64,000 bases of DNA from DATBGZ01 sp963803115. Its GTDB lineage: Bacteria; Actinomycetota; Actinomycetes; Mycobacteriales; Micromonosporaceae. The stretch covers positions 124,001-188,000 of the forward strand of contig CAWDLN010000019.1 in assembly GCA_963803115.1 (NCBI GenBank), written 5' to 3'. The notes beneath the pieces were generated by a model that saw nothing but the letters and a program-made list of their open reading frames with translations, was not told the origin of the DNA and made no database searches. Position numbers and translations under genes: made by a program. Below are positions 44,725 through 53,981 of the stretch, piece after piece. Position 1 is the first letter of the stretch. The number at the start of each line of letters is the position of its first letter.

Positions 44725-45726
44725 ATGCCGCCGCGTGTGCCGCCCGGTCCGTCTGCCCGACGGATGGTGCCGGTGCGAGCCTGGTTGCAGCCGGTGATCG
44801 TCGGACTAGTCATCGTCTCGGCGTTCGTCGGGTTATATGTGGGCCTTCAGCGCAGCCCCCAGCCACACGACGTGCCGCTGGCAGTAACCGGGCAGCAGCT
44901 GGCCACCGAGGTCCGGCAGGCGCTCGGCGATCGAGTCGACGTGCACGAGGCAGCCGACGCCGCCTCAGCCCGCAGCGCAGTGCTCCACCGCGACGCGGTC
45001 GCAGCCCTCGGCCCCGACGGTAACGGCGGACTGCAGCTGGATGTGGCCGGAGCCAACGGCCTGTCCACCACGAACGCCGTTACCGGGCTCGTCGCCACCT
45101 ATGCGAACCAGGCGGGGCAGCACCTGCAGACTGCGGATATCGTCCCCCTGGCCAAGTTCGACAGTCGTGGATTGTGCGGCTTCTATCTGGCCTTTGGTGT
45201 GACCCTCGCCGGGTTCGTGATCGCGCAAAACACCCTTGGCCTCGGCCAGGTATTGACCCTGCGCCAGCGGTTACTGCTGATCAGGGGCTTCTCGGCAGTC
45301 TGCGGCGCGGTCGCGGCCGCCATCGCCGGGCCCGTCCTGGGTGCCCTACCGGCACCACTCGTACCCCTGGCAGGCACGCTCGCGCTGCTGACAGCCGCGG
45401 CCGCGTTCGCCACCATGCTGCTCGGCACCTGGTTGGGCGTGCTCGGCGTCCCGGTGGCCACGCTACTGCTGCTCACCGTCGGCAATTCGACCAGCGGCGC
45501 CACCACCGGCGTCGTGCTGCTGCCCGGTCTGGCCCGCGTTGTCTCGGGGTTGCTCCCGCCCGGCGCCGCCGTACGGGCCGTCGCCGACCTCAGCTATTTC
45601 GGCGGTGCTCACGTCGTCGGCCCGCTCATCACACTCGCGCTGTGGGCCGTGCTCGCGGCGCTACTGGTGGTTCTGCGCTCCCGACAGGTCGCCACCCGGA
45701 CCCGTCCGGTCGCCACCCTCCGCTGA
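44725..45726 (+). CDS. YhgE/Pip-like multi-pass membrane protein
   Basis: 333 residues. One N-terminal helix (PVIVGLVIVSAFVGLYVGL), about 110 extracytoplasmic residues, then five or six helices. The layout matches ABC-2-type/DUF3533 membrane proteins of the YhgE/Pip group, but no ATPase is adjacent. Start ATG 44725 or 44764. Function unknown. Confidence 0.65.
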   Translation: MPPRVPPGPSARRMVPVRAWLQPVIVGLVIVSAFVGLYVGLQRSPQPHDVPLAVTGQQLATEVRQALGDRVDVHEAADAASARSAVLHRDAVAALGPDGNGGLQLDVAGANGLSTTNAVTGLVATYANQAGQHLQTADIVPLAKFDSRGLCGFYLAFGVTLAGFVIAQNTLGLGQVLTLRQRLLLIRGFSAVCGAVAAAIAGPVLGALPAPLVPLAGTLALLTAAAAFATMLLGTWLGVLGVPVATLLLLTVGNSTSGATTGVVLLPGLARVVSGLLPPGAAVRAVADLSYFGGAHVVGPLITLALWAVLAALLVVLRSRQVATRTRPVATLR

Positions 45727-45886
45727 CGGCCGACCGCCCGGGAACGCCCGGACAGGCCCGCATGCCGTCCTACTCTCGATGCATGTCGACGGTACATATC
45801 GCGGCGCCAACGCCTGCCCGAAAGCTCCGCGTGAACTTCCGCATGCACCCGGCTCAGATATCCCATTACTACGAAGGAATTCACTG

Positions 45887-46789
45887 ATGGGTGCCAACAA
45901 CCTTGTTCTGATCCCCGGTGCCGGCGGCGTGGGCCGTGCGGTCTTTGAGCAACTGCGTACTCAGGATGTGCCAGTGCGCTTCATGGTCCGTCGCGAGGAC
46001 GAGCGTGCAGCCGAGGTGAGAGCGCTCGGCGCGGAGGTCGTCATCGGGGATTTGACCCGGCCCGAGACGGTAGCGGCCGCGCTGCAGGGCGTATCGCGGA
46101 TGTTCTTCGCGATGGCCGTGTCCCCGGACCACCTGCTGGCGGCGACCGTAGTGGCCTCCGTCGCGAAGGAGTACGGGAAACTGGATGCGCTGGTCGACCT
46201 GTCGCAGCTGACGGTGTCGCAGATGACCGCCACGAGTACCGAGGAGTCGCACCAGCAGCGGCTGCACTGGCTGGCGGAGCAGGTACTGAATTGGTCCGGC
46301 CTGCCCGTGGTGCACATCCGGCCGACGGTGTTCCTGGACACTCCGCTGTTCACCACGATGGCGGCGCAGTCAATTCGGGAGAACGGCACGATCGCGCTGC
46401 CGTTCGGCAACGGACGCACCTCGCCGGTCGCCGTGGACGACGTGGCCCGGGTCGTCGCCACGGTGCTCCGTGACCCGGCTCCGCACATCGGGCACGTGTA
46501 CGAGCTGACCGGCCCGCAGTCGGTCAACATGGCGGAGGTGGCCGCAGCCTTCTCTCGCGCGCTGGGCCGGCCAGTGTCCTATGTAGACGTACCGCTGGAC
46601 CGGTGGCAGGCCGGGCTGTCCAGGATGGCCCTTCCGCAGCACGTCGAGCAGCACGTCGCCACCATGGCCCAACTGCACCGGGACAACCGTTACGACCGCC
46701 AGACGGACGGCGTCGAGCGCGTGACGGGCGTTCCCCCCGAGTCGATTGAGGCGTTCGTGGCCGCCCACAGGGACCTCTACCTAGGCTGA
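45887..46789 (+). CDS. NmrA-like NAD(P)-binding protein
   Basis: 300 residues. Atypical SDR: the N-terminal Rossmann loop reads LIPGAGGVGRAVFEQLR, followed by FMVRRED and VIGDLTRPETVAAAL; VHIRPTVFLD and the C-terminal substrate half agree with NmrA/HscARG proteins. Good ribosome site GAAGGA eight bases before ATG 45887. Possible redox sensor or quinone reductase; unknown. Confidence 0.85.
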   Translation: MGANNLVLIPGAGGVGRAVFEQLRTQDVPVRFMVRREDERAAEVRALGAEVVIGDLTRPETVAAALQGVSRMFFAMAVSPDHLLAATVVASVAKEYGKLDALVDLSQLTVSQMTATSTEESHQQRLHWLAEQVLNWSGLPVVHIRPTVFLDTPLFTTMAAQSIRENGTIALPFGNGRTSPVAVDDVARVVATVLRDPAPHIGHVYELTGPQSVNMAEVAAAFSRALGRPVSYVDVPLDRWQAGLSRMALPQHVEQHVATMAQLHRDNRYDRQTDGVERVTGVPPESIEAFVAAHRDLYLG

Positions 46790-46954
46790 GCCGCCGCGGC
46801 AAAGGGCGCGAGTTCCGTGCTCGGCGCGGTCGAGGCACACTTATGGGTCACGAACCTCTCGATCGGTGAACCGCGTCAACGTTCATGATGTGTCTACATA
46901 GTACGAATCGGATTCGATTGCCCAAGGCAGGAATGCGTTGGGGCTCTCGGTACG

Positions 46955-47200
46955 GGATGACGTTGGGGGGTCTCCAGGGCCGGCGACGCGCATCACCCAC
47001 TGCGGACAGTTCGGGCGCCGCAGGGGTGTGGCGGAGCGGGGCGCCCGGAGAACCGAGTGCACGCGAGATCCATGCCATCCCAAAAGAAGTGCACCGGGCA
47101 GGCCTCGTCATGGAAGCCGGGCCGAAACTCACCCAGCGCCAGGTTGGCGACGAGAAGTTGGTGCCAGAACATTGCGGGGCGCTGCCGTACCTGGTCTTGA
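46955..47200 (-). pseudogene. Decayed DUF5996 gene fragment
   Basis: On the minus strand, one frame reads AMFWHQLLVANLALGEFRPG and HDEACPVHFFWDGMDLACTR, then, after a frame break, NCPQWVMRVAG. These align with VQLFWRQLL..., VHLFWGGLDLACTRF and NCPAWVMREGY of the intact DUF5996 gene at 50613. Only about 80 of 310 residues remain, with no start or proper end. A dead paralogue. Confidence 0.8.
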
Positions 47201-47425
47201 CCATGTTGGGGGTCGGTACCGCAGCCATCAGTTCACTTCACAACATGACAATGTCGATTGATGGCGACGTGAGCAAGGCTCGTTGAGTTTCTGCTGCGGC
47301 ACAGGCAGAAAGTTGGGTGGTCCACGGACGAAAGTTGGGGGTCGCTACCGATGCCCGGCGCCGACAGACGCCTGACCGTGAAGAAGCCGGCACGACCGCC
47401 GGCTCGACTCGGAAGGGCTACGACA

Positions 47426-49252
47426 ATGGGCGGGGCGCGATTACCTCAACAGATCAGGGCTGGCTCGGCGGCGTTGTCGGCATTCGTGGCTGTCGTGCTA
47501 CTTGCAGCGTGTCAACCGGTCGATGGATCGGCCGCTTCGTCGGTGCCGCTGCCGACGAAGTCGGTGCCGGTGCCTCCGGTAGAGACGGCGCCGTACCCGT
47601 ACGCGGTGATCGTCGATGGCGGCCCGGCCCGCTGCGTCGGCACGATCATCTCCGACTCGTGGGTGCTCACGGCCGCACACTGCGCGGACTCCGATTCGAT
47701 CAGCTCCGATCGATTGCAGGTCGACGGCAAGCAGGTGCTCGGCGAACAGGTGGCGGCGTTCCGGTCGGGCGCGCAAGACGTCGCGGTGCTGCGGGTCGCG
47801 GCCGGGACTTTCGCCGACGTACCGAGCGTCGCGTTGGCCGCGCCGGATTTCCGCCGGCCCGTCGAGGGCACGCCCGCTACCATCCTGTGGACCGGCGCTC
47901 AAGTGGCAGGTGGCGGGCGAGCGTTGGGGATCATGGCGGAGTCGACTGTGGTGGACACGGGCGGAGACCTGGCGGCGGGATCGCCGGGTCACACGGTGTG
48001 TTCGGGCAGCGGCGGCGGCCCGCTTCTGGTCACGATCGGCGGGATTCCCACGCAGATCGGGGTGAACACCAAGATCGCTTCCAGTTGCGACGGCGTGGCC
48101 CAGTTCGCCGAGCTGAGCAACGTTACGCTGACTTGGCTCATGTACGCGGTTCCCGGGATCAATCGGCACTGGGACCCTTGCCCGGTGACCGGCGGCGGAA
48201 GCGGCGAGTGGTTTGGCACATACCACTTGGAGCGTCAATCTAAGGACGGGCCGCCACAGACCCCGCCCGGCGGTGGGTCCGGGCAGGCGGGCACAGGTGA
48301 GGATCAGCTGCCCTCTATAGGCCCCCTCGTCGATGTGTTCGACCGGAGCTGCAAGCCGCCGTTCACGGTCAACTCGATGGCAGCCGTCGCAGCGGGAGCC
48401 AATGTGGACGGACGGCTCGCCCTGTTCAGCACCGCCGATGGCATCGCGTACCGCGCCTGGACGCCAGCCGCCGGTCGCGCATGGTCGGGCTGGTACCCGG
48501 TCGTTGGCCAAGTCGACGCGATTGCCGTGGCCGGCAACGCCGACGGCCGGCTGCAGCTGTTCGGAGCTAACGAGGACGACCTCGTGTTCCAGTGCTGGCA
48601 GCTGACTCCGGGCGGCAGTGTGTGGTCGAACTGGGTCCAGCTCGACGGCCAGGTGCACGAGCTCGCCGCCGCGACCAACGCCGACGGCCGGGTGGAGCTG
48701 TTCGGCACCAACGGTAACGGTCGAGTCTTCCACCGCTGGCAGTTGAGTCGCAACGGGACCGACTGGTCGAGTTGGGTCGGGCTGGACGGCTCGGTCCGTT
48801 CGATCGCGGCCACCCGCGACTCGACCGGCCGGCTCAACCTGTTCGGGGTCAATGACGGGGGCCGCGTGTTCGTCCGATCCCAAATTGATCCCAACTCTCA
48901 GCAGTGGTCGTCGTGGATCGGGTTCGACGGATCGCTGAAGTCGATCGCAGCTGTGACCAATGTGGACGGTCGCATGGAACTCTTCGGCAGCAACAGCGAC
49001 GGTCGGGTCTTCCACCAACGGCAGCTACAGCCCGGCGGCTCGGCCTGGAGTGGCTGGATGTCCTTCGACGGAGCAGTCAAGGCCATCGCAGCCACCGTGG
49101 ACAACGACGGCCGGGTCCATCTGTACGGGGTGAATGACGACGGTCATGCCTTCGAACGCGCACAGACGAGCCCAAACGGCACCACCTGGTCGGCGTTCAC
49201 CGAAGTGCCCACGAACTGGCGGCTGGACGGTCACGACACCATGCCTGGTTAG
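47426..49252 (+). CDS. Lipoprotein: inactive trypsin-like domain plus PLL-type beta-propeller
   Basis: 608 residues from ATG 47426 (GGAAGGG upstream). Lipoprotein signal ending in VVLLAAC (Cys about 29). Residues about 50-285 are a trypsin-fold domain with LTAAHC (His) and DVAVLRV (Asp), but the serine loop reads CSGSGGGPLL instead of CxGDSGGPLL, so the nucleophile is Gly. A Gly/Pro/Gln linker follows. The last about 280 residues are six repeats of about 46 residues (consensus NxDGRxELFGxNxDGxVFHxWQ...WSxW), like the PLL fucose-binding lectin propeller. Likely surface-exposed binding protein. Confidence 0.85.
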   Translation: MGGARLPQQIRAGSAALSAFVAVVLLAACQPVDGSAASSVPLPTKSVPVPPVETAPYPYAVIVDGGPARCVGTIISDSWVLTAAHCADSDSISSDRLQVDGKQVLGEQVAAFRSGAQDVAVLRVAAGTFADVPSVALAAPDFRRPVEGTPATILWTGAQVAGGGRALGIMAESTVVDTGGDLAAGSPGHTVCSGSGGGPLLVTIGGIPTQIGVNTKIASSCDGVAQFAELSNVTLTWLMYAVPGINRHWDPCPVTGGGSGEWFGTYHLERQSKDGPPQTPPGGGSGQAGTGEDQLPSIGPLVDVFDRSCKPPFTVNSMAAVAAGANVDGRLALFSTADGIAYRAWTPAAGRAWSGWYPVVGQVDAIAVAGNADGRLQLFGANEDDLVFQCWQLTPGGSVWSNWVQLDGQVHELAAATNADGRVELFGTNGNGRVFHRWQLSRNGTDWSSWVGLDGSVRSIAATRDSTGRLNLFGVNDGGRVFVRSQIDPNSQQWSSWIGFDGSLKSIAAVTNVDGRMELFGSNSDGRVFHQRQLQPGGSAWSGWMSFDGAVKAIAATVDNDGRVHLYGVNDDGHAFERAQTSPNGTTWSAFTEVPTNWRLDGHDTMPG

Positions 49253-49496
49253 CGGCGCCGCGCCGGGCTACTATTTGAAGATCGCGATTGGGTCTATGAC
49301 GAGATGCCCAGTGATGCGGTCCCAGCCCTGTACGGTGCCAAGGCACCGGGCCCAGAACCTGCCCTCGGGCACTTCGCTTCGGAGGCCACTGTTGGCGCAC
49401 CGGAGGCTGATCATGGGAGGCGGTCCGGCGTGATGGGGTTCGCCGTACGGCGCGAGGAACGTTGTGCTGCTGCCGTGGCCGCGCGCGCCGTTGACC

Positions 49497-50081
49497 TCAA
49501 CGCCCGCCACGGGCAAGCACATATGTGCTCGCGCCAAGTTCGCTCAGTCGGATCCTTCGCTGCCTGATGTCGAGGTTCTTGCCAGTCACCAGTGATGCGC
49601 GTTGCAGATCGACGTGAACCAGGTCGTCCTCGAGGACATCCATCAGGATGCCAATGACGGTAATGGGCTCTGACCGCTCCAGGTACTTGCGAAACTCCTC
49701 GCGGTTGCGTTCGAGGCTGCCGGTGAAGTTCACCATCGGCGTGCCTGCGCCGGCGCGAATTTGGCTGCGTCCGCCAAATCTGGCTTCCACCCCCTGCTCC
49801 AAGGCGCCCCGATACCGGTATTGGTAGAGGTCCATCACCGATTGGTCATGCAGGTAGAAGCTGACGTACGGCGGCTGCTTTGCCCGCTTGTGCTGCCCGC
49901 GCCAATGGACGATGAGGAGAGCGACAGCGACCAGCACCGATACGACAGTCGGGATCCAGATGGCGAGCCAGCGCCACCAAACGCTCCACCCGTGGGCGCT
50001 CGCGACGGGCTCTCGGTCGGCGAAGGAGCTGACGAATTTGAGGTGAATGCCGACCAGCCCTGCCGGCGCCTGACGCGCCAT
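49497..50081 (-). CDS. Single-pass membrane protein of unknown function
   Basis: About 194 residues from ATG 50081. A helix near the N-terminus (LAIWIPTVVSVLVAVALLIV) is followed by a basic stop-transfer segment and a soluble domain of about 115 residues (YVSFYLHDQSVMDLYQYRYR, ... ITVIGILMDVLEDDLVHVDL). I do not recognise the domain. Its first 40 residues may really belong to the upstream lipoprotein, so the true start is unclear. Confidence 0.5.
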   Translation of the reverse strand: MARQAPAGLVGIHLKFVSSFADREPVASAHGWSVWWRWLAIWIPTVVSVLVAVALLIVHWRGQHKRAKQPPYVSFYLHDQSVMDLYQYRYRGALEQGVEARFGGRSQIRAGAGTPMVNFTGSLERNREEFRKYLERSEPITVIGILMDVLEDDLVHVDLQRASLVTGKNLDIRQRRIRLSELGASTYVLARGGR

Positions 50082-50497
50082 GGCGTACCCCGATGCCTTT
50101 CCGACCTCGTCGGTACGACTTCTCCGGGCACCACCGCGAAGCTGCTGTACGAGGCCTGATTCTGTTTGTACTGCGCCCATCCGTCCGCCGAGTAGCGAAA
50201 GACCGAGATCGTGGTCGTGCTCACGGTCGCCTTGTCGGGAACGAATGTGCACAGTCGGCCCTGCCCAAAGGCGTAGTGGTTCGGGCCACCGGGCTGCTCG
50301 ACGCCGTCGGCGACCGTTCCGCCGGCGGCCGTCTCCACCTCTGCCTTGGTCACCAGCGAGCACGGGTCCGGCAGCGCTGAGGAACTGCCCCCGCCGCCAT
50401 TACCTCCGCTGCGAGAACCCGGCGGCGACCCGCCGTCCGAGCAGGCGACGAGGATCGTCGAGACAGCAATGATCGTCAGTACGCGCACTAGCCGCAT
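50082..50497 (-). pseudogene. Lipoprotein with frame disruption (DUF3558-like)
   Basis: Starts at ATG 50497 with GAGAGGA upstream. Signal peptide with lipobox STILVAC, a Gly/Ser linker, then LPDPCSLVTKAEVETAAGGT and a second cysteine in GRLCTFVPD, as in DUF3558 lipoproteins. After SSFAVVPG (about 50150) this frame turns to arginine-rich nonsense, while the adjacent frame continues plausibly (TDEVGKASGYAMARQ, GLVGIHLKFVSSFADR) and runs into the membrane protein below. One indel, or a fusion by deletion, would explain it. Confidence 0.55.
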
Positions 50498-50612
50498 CCG
50501 ACCCGTCCTCTCGTCCACGCAGGTGCCGTCACGATAGACAGCGCGGTGTAAGCAAGTCGTAATTGCTCGGGTTCGCTAGGAAACGACCCGCAGGTCGCGG
50601 CACGATTGATAG

Positions 50613-51545
50613 ATGACACGTACGGTCGGCGCCTGGCCGCGGCTGCGGGCGGCGGACTGGACCGACACTCGCGAGACGGTCCACATGTGGTGCCAGATCG
50701 TCGGCAAGATCCGCATGACCCTCGCGCCGACGGTCAACCACTGGTGGCACGCGACCCTGTATGTGAGCCCACGGGGACTGACCACTTCCGCGATCCCGTA
50801 CCAGGAGCGAGCGTTCGACATGGAGCTCGACTTCATCGATCACGAGATGAACATTCGCGCCAGTGATGGGCACACGCGCACAGTGCCGTTGGGTCCGAAG
50901 TCAGTGGCGCAGTTCTATGCCGAGACCATGGCGGCGCTGGACGAGCTGGGCCTGCCGACCCGGATCCATGCCACGCCCAACGAAGTTGAGCCGGCTATCC
51001 CGTTCGCTGAGGACTACGAGCATGCCTCCTACGACGCGACAGCGGTCCAGCTGTTCTGGCGCCAGCTTCTGCAGGCGTCCCGAGTTTTCGGCAGATTTCG
51101 ATCTGGTTTTCTGGGCAAGGCGAGTCCGGTGCACTTGTTCTGGGGTGGACTGGATCTGGCCTGTACCCGGTTCTCCGGGCGCGCGGCTCCGCCACACCCC
51201 GGTGGCGCGCCCAACTGCCCGGCGTGGGTGATGCGCGAGGGCTACTCGCACGAACTGGCCAGCAGCGGCTTCTGGCCCGGCGGAGGCGAGCAGGGCGCGT
51301 TCTACGCCTACGCCTACCCCGAACCAGCCGGCTACACCAAAACCCGAGTCCGACCGGACGCCGCGTACTACGACCCGAGCGGCGAATTCCTGCTCCCGTA
51401 CGAGGTCGTCGCCACCGCGGCGAATCCCGACCAGATGCTTATGGATTTCCTGGAGACCACATACACCGCGGCGGCCGACCTCGGCGGCTGGGATCGCGCG
51501 GCGCTTGAGGCCGATCCGCGCCGCCCGGGCTCCCGACCTCGCTAG
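50613..51545 (+). CDS. DUF5996 family protein
   Basis: 310 residues. Aromatic-rich conserved segments: WHATLYVSPRGLTTSAIPY, VQLFWRQLL, VHLFWGGLDLACTRFSGR, NCPAWVMREGYSHE, SSGFWPGGG. This matches DUF5996, cytosolic and of unknown function. A decayed relative lies 3.5 kb upstream. The stop overlaps the convergent flavoprotein gene by four bases. Confidence 0.85.
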   Translation: MTRTVGAWPRLRAADWTDTRETVHMWCQIVGKIRMTLAPTVNHWWHATLYVSPRGLTTSAIPYQERAFDMELDFIDHEMNIRASDGHTRTVPLGPKSVAQFYAETMAALDELGLPTRIHATPNEVEPAIPFAEDYEHASYDATAVQLFWRQLLQASRVFGRFRSGFLGKASPVHLFWGGLDLACTRFSGRAAPPHPGGAPNCPAWVMREGYSHELASSGFWPGGGEQGAFYAYAYPEPAGYTKTRVRPDAAYYDPSGEFLLPYEVVATAANPDQMLMDFLETTYTAAADLGGWDRAALEADPRRPGSRPR

Positions 51546-52963
51546 CCGGCGCCGAGGCGAACGCCCAGCCAACGCGCGAGCGCGATCGCGGGCGTCACCA
51601 TCATTCCGCCGCAGAACGAATTGCCGCAGGTCGCATGCGCGCCGATGACTTCGCCGACGGCGAAGAGTCCCGGTATCACCGATCCGTCGGACCGGCGCAC
51701 GGCAAGGTCGGAGTCCACATCGACCCCAGCGAAACTGATCAACGTGATTCCGTGATTCTCCAACGCGAAGTACGGCGGCTCGGCGATGGGCGCCGGCCGG
51801 TGCCGCCGCCCCAACCGGTCCGGTCGATCGGCGACGAGATCGTCGTTGTAGGTCGCAATCGTGGCCAGTAGGCCAGCCGCGTCGATGCCGGCGATGCGGG
51901 CGAGGGACTCCACATCGTCGGCTCGGTGTACCCCGGCGCGTCGGCCGGCGTGTGCCGCCAGGTCCTCCGGACTCCAACCGATGACCATGGGCACCGACTC
52001 GCGCCGGGCCTGGTCGTCGAAGACCGTCCAGAACGACATGCCGGCAACGGTGGCCAACGCCCGTTCCTTGTGATCGATGCTCGGCTCGTCCTCGGCGATG
52101 AAGCGCTGGCCCTGACGGTCGACGTATATCTCCCATGGCGGTCGCTCGGCCGCGACGAGTAGGGGCCGATCGCTCCACTGGGCCCGCGTCGGCGACGTGG
52201 GGTGGGGCAACCCGCCGAAGGTCGGCAGGTAGGTTCCCTGGCCGGCCACGGCGGCCCCGACCGATTGGGCCAGCAGCAGGCCATCTCCGGTGGACGTCGG
52301 ATGCGCGGCGCTGACCAGGGGCACCCGCTCGATCTCGGTGAAGACATCCGGGTCGGCGGCGAAGCCGCCGGTGGCGAGCACGACGGACCCGGCCTCAATA
52401 TGCTGATCGCCCTCGGGACCCCACACGGTGACCCCCGCGACCCGTCCGACACTGTCGGCGATGAGGCCGGTGACTGGGGTCGCGGTCCGTAGCTCAACCG
52501 CGCCTCGCGCTGTCGCATCCCGCAGCAGCGGCTCGAGCACTTTGAGGATCGACATTCCCGCGTCGCGGCCGTAGTAGGTTCGCGGCACCGAGTACGGCTC
52601 GTGCCCGAACACCAACCGCGGAGTCTCGGGCGCGAACTCGAATCCGAGGTCGTCCAACCAGTCCACAGTGGATGGCGCCAGCGCGACCGCGCGTTGGACG
52701 AGGTCGTCACGGGCGGAGCCGCGGCTGATCCGTCGCACGTCGGCCAGGTGACGGTCAGGATCGTCCTCTATGGACATCTTGGCCTGCCGGCGGGTCCCGG
52801 CCGCGGACAGGTGCCCTCCCGTCGTGTGCAGGGTGCCGCCTACCCGGGTGTCCTTCTCGATCAGGAGCACGCTCGCCCCGGCGTCGGCCGCGGCCAGGGC
52901 GCAGGGAATGCCGGCTGTGCCCGCGCCCACGACGACAACTTCGTACCGCGATCGGTCAGTCAT
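51542..52963 (-). CDS. FAD-dependent oxidoreductase (fumarate reductase/KstD-like)
   Basis: 473 residues. FAD-binding VVVGAGTAGIPCALAAADAG at the N-terminus, the TTGGHLSAAG loop, ATGGFAADP, and the C-terminal GLFAVGEVIGAHATCGNSFC. Family members dehydrogenate or reduce C=C bonds next to carbonyls (fumarate, 3-ketosteroids, urocanate). Last gene of the minus-strand catabolic operon; its start overlaps the stop of the MDR gene before it. Confidence 0.88.
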   Translation of the reverse strand: MTDRSRYEVVVVGAGTAGIPCALAAADAGASVLLIEKDTRVGGTLHTTGGHLSAAGTRRQAKMSIEDDPDRHLADVRRISRGSARDDLVQRAVALAPSTVDWLDDLGFEFAPETPRLVFGHEPYSVPRTYYGRDAGMSILKVLEPLLRDATARGAVELRTATPVTGLIADSVGRVAGVTVWGPEGDQHIEAGSVVLATGGFAADPDVFTEIERVPLVSAAHPTSTGDGLLLAQSVGAAVAGQGTYLPTFGGLPHPTSPTRAQWSDRPLLVAAERPPWEIYVDRQGQRFIAEDEPSIDHKERALATVAGMSFWTVFDDQARRESVPMVIGWSPEDLAAHAGRRAGVHRADDVESLARIAGIDAAGLLATIATYNDDLVADRPDRLGRRHRPAPIAEPPYFALENHGITLISFAGVDVDSDLAVRRSDGSVIPGLFAVGEVIGAHATCGNSFCGGMMVTPAIALARWLGVRLGAG

Positions 52964-53981
52964 CGCGGTCCCCGCGACGAGGACGGACGTCGACGACGAC
53001 CTTGCCGATGCTGGCGCCGGAGACGAGGTGGTCGACGGCGTCCAGAATGGACTCCACGCCGCAGAAGGGGGTCGGGTCGAGCGCGACCTTCAGCTGTCCG
53101 CCGGCGTACAGGCGCAGCAGCCGGTCGAACGCGGGGCGGTGATCGGCGGCGAAGAAGGCGTTCTGGAATCCGCGCACGCTCGCGGCCTTCCAGTACAGGT
53201 CGGCGTAGACCCGCGGGCGGTGCACCGGCTCCGGGCCATCCATGGCGAGATCGGACGCGTAGCCGACGACGACCAACCGCCCGCCATTGCCCAGATGGGC
53301 CAGTACGGTGTCGAAGAGCCGACCGCCAACCCCATCGACCGCGAGATCGACCCCCCGTGGATATTCGCGCGCGAGCACCTCCCCGAGATCCTCGGCGCTG
53401 CGGTCGATGGGTCGGTCGCACCCGAGCGTCCGGAGCAGCGCGGCCTTCTCCGGGCTCGAACACACCCCAACGACATGGTTGCCGGCGAGTCTCGCGAGCT
53501 GTACGAGAAACTGGCCGAGACCGCCCGCCGCCGCGGTTATCAACACGACCTCATCGCTCTTGAGTTCTCCGGCACGTTCCAGCGCGAGCAACGCCGACAC
53601 CGCGGAGGTGCGCAACGCGACGTATTCAGGCGCGGCGGCCGGCACCAAGACCGCCTCAGCAGCGTCGATCACCAACCATTCTCGGTAGCCGCCGCCAAAT
53701 CGCGACGTCGCGACGGGATCGCCACGCTGTAATGTGGTGACGCCCTCACCCACCTCGACGACCGTGCCGACCGCCTCGACCCCGAGGTCGCACGGTGGCA
53801 CGAGGTTACGGTAGGCCAGCTGTCCGCGCGCTACGACCTCGTCGAAGAGCCCATTGACTCCGACGTATGCGTGCCGTATGAGTACCTGATCCGGTCCGGG
53901 CGAGGGAACGCGCTCCTGCACGACGCGAGCGCACCTTCGCAGCGACTCGCCGAACCGATCCAGCCGAAGTACCTGGTTCAC
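52956..53981 (-). CDS. Zinc-independent MDR quinone/enoyl reductase
   Basis: 341 residues from GTG 53981 (GTGA overlap with the preceding gene). GroES-like N-terminal domain, then the nucleotide-binding loop AAAGGLGQFLVQLARLAG near residue 165 and DGVGGRLFDT. No zinc-binding cysteines, so a quinone-oxidoreductase or enoyl-reductase type enzyme. Member of a tightly packed operon. Confidence 0.87.
   Translation of the reverse strand: MNQVLRLDRFGESLRRCARVVQERVPSPGPDQVLIRHAYVGVNGLFDEVVARGQLAYRNLVPPCDLGVEAVGTVVEVGEGVTTLQRGDPVATSRFGGGYREWLVIDAAEAVLVPAAAPEYVALRTSAVSALLALERAGELKSDEVVLITAAAGGLGQFLVQLARLAGNHVVGVCSSPEKAALLRTLGCDRPIDRSAEDLGEVLAREYPRGVDLAVDGVGGRLFDTVLAHLGNGGRLVVVGYASDLAMDGPEPVHRPRVYADLYWKAASVRGFQNAFFAADHRPAFDRLLRLYAGGQLKVALDPTPFCGVESILDAVDHLVSGASIGKVVVDVRPRRGDRDD

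Noticed and set aside
46885..47286. Plus-strand open frame of 133 codons before the propeller lipoprotein
   Set aside because: It is the complement of the decayed DUF5996 fragment and has no family features of its own.
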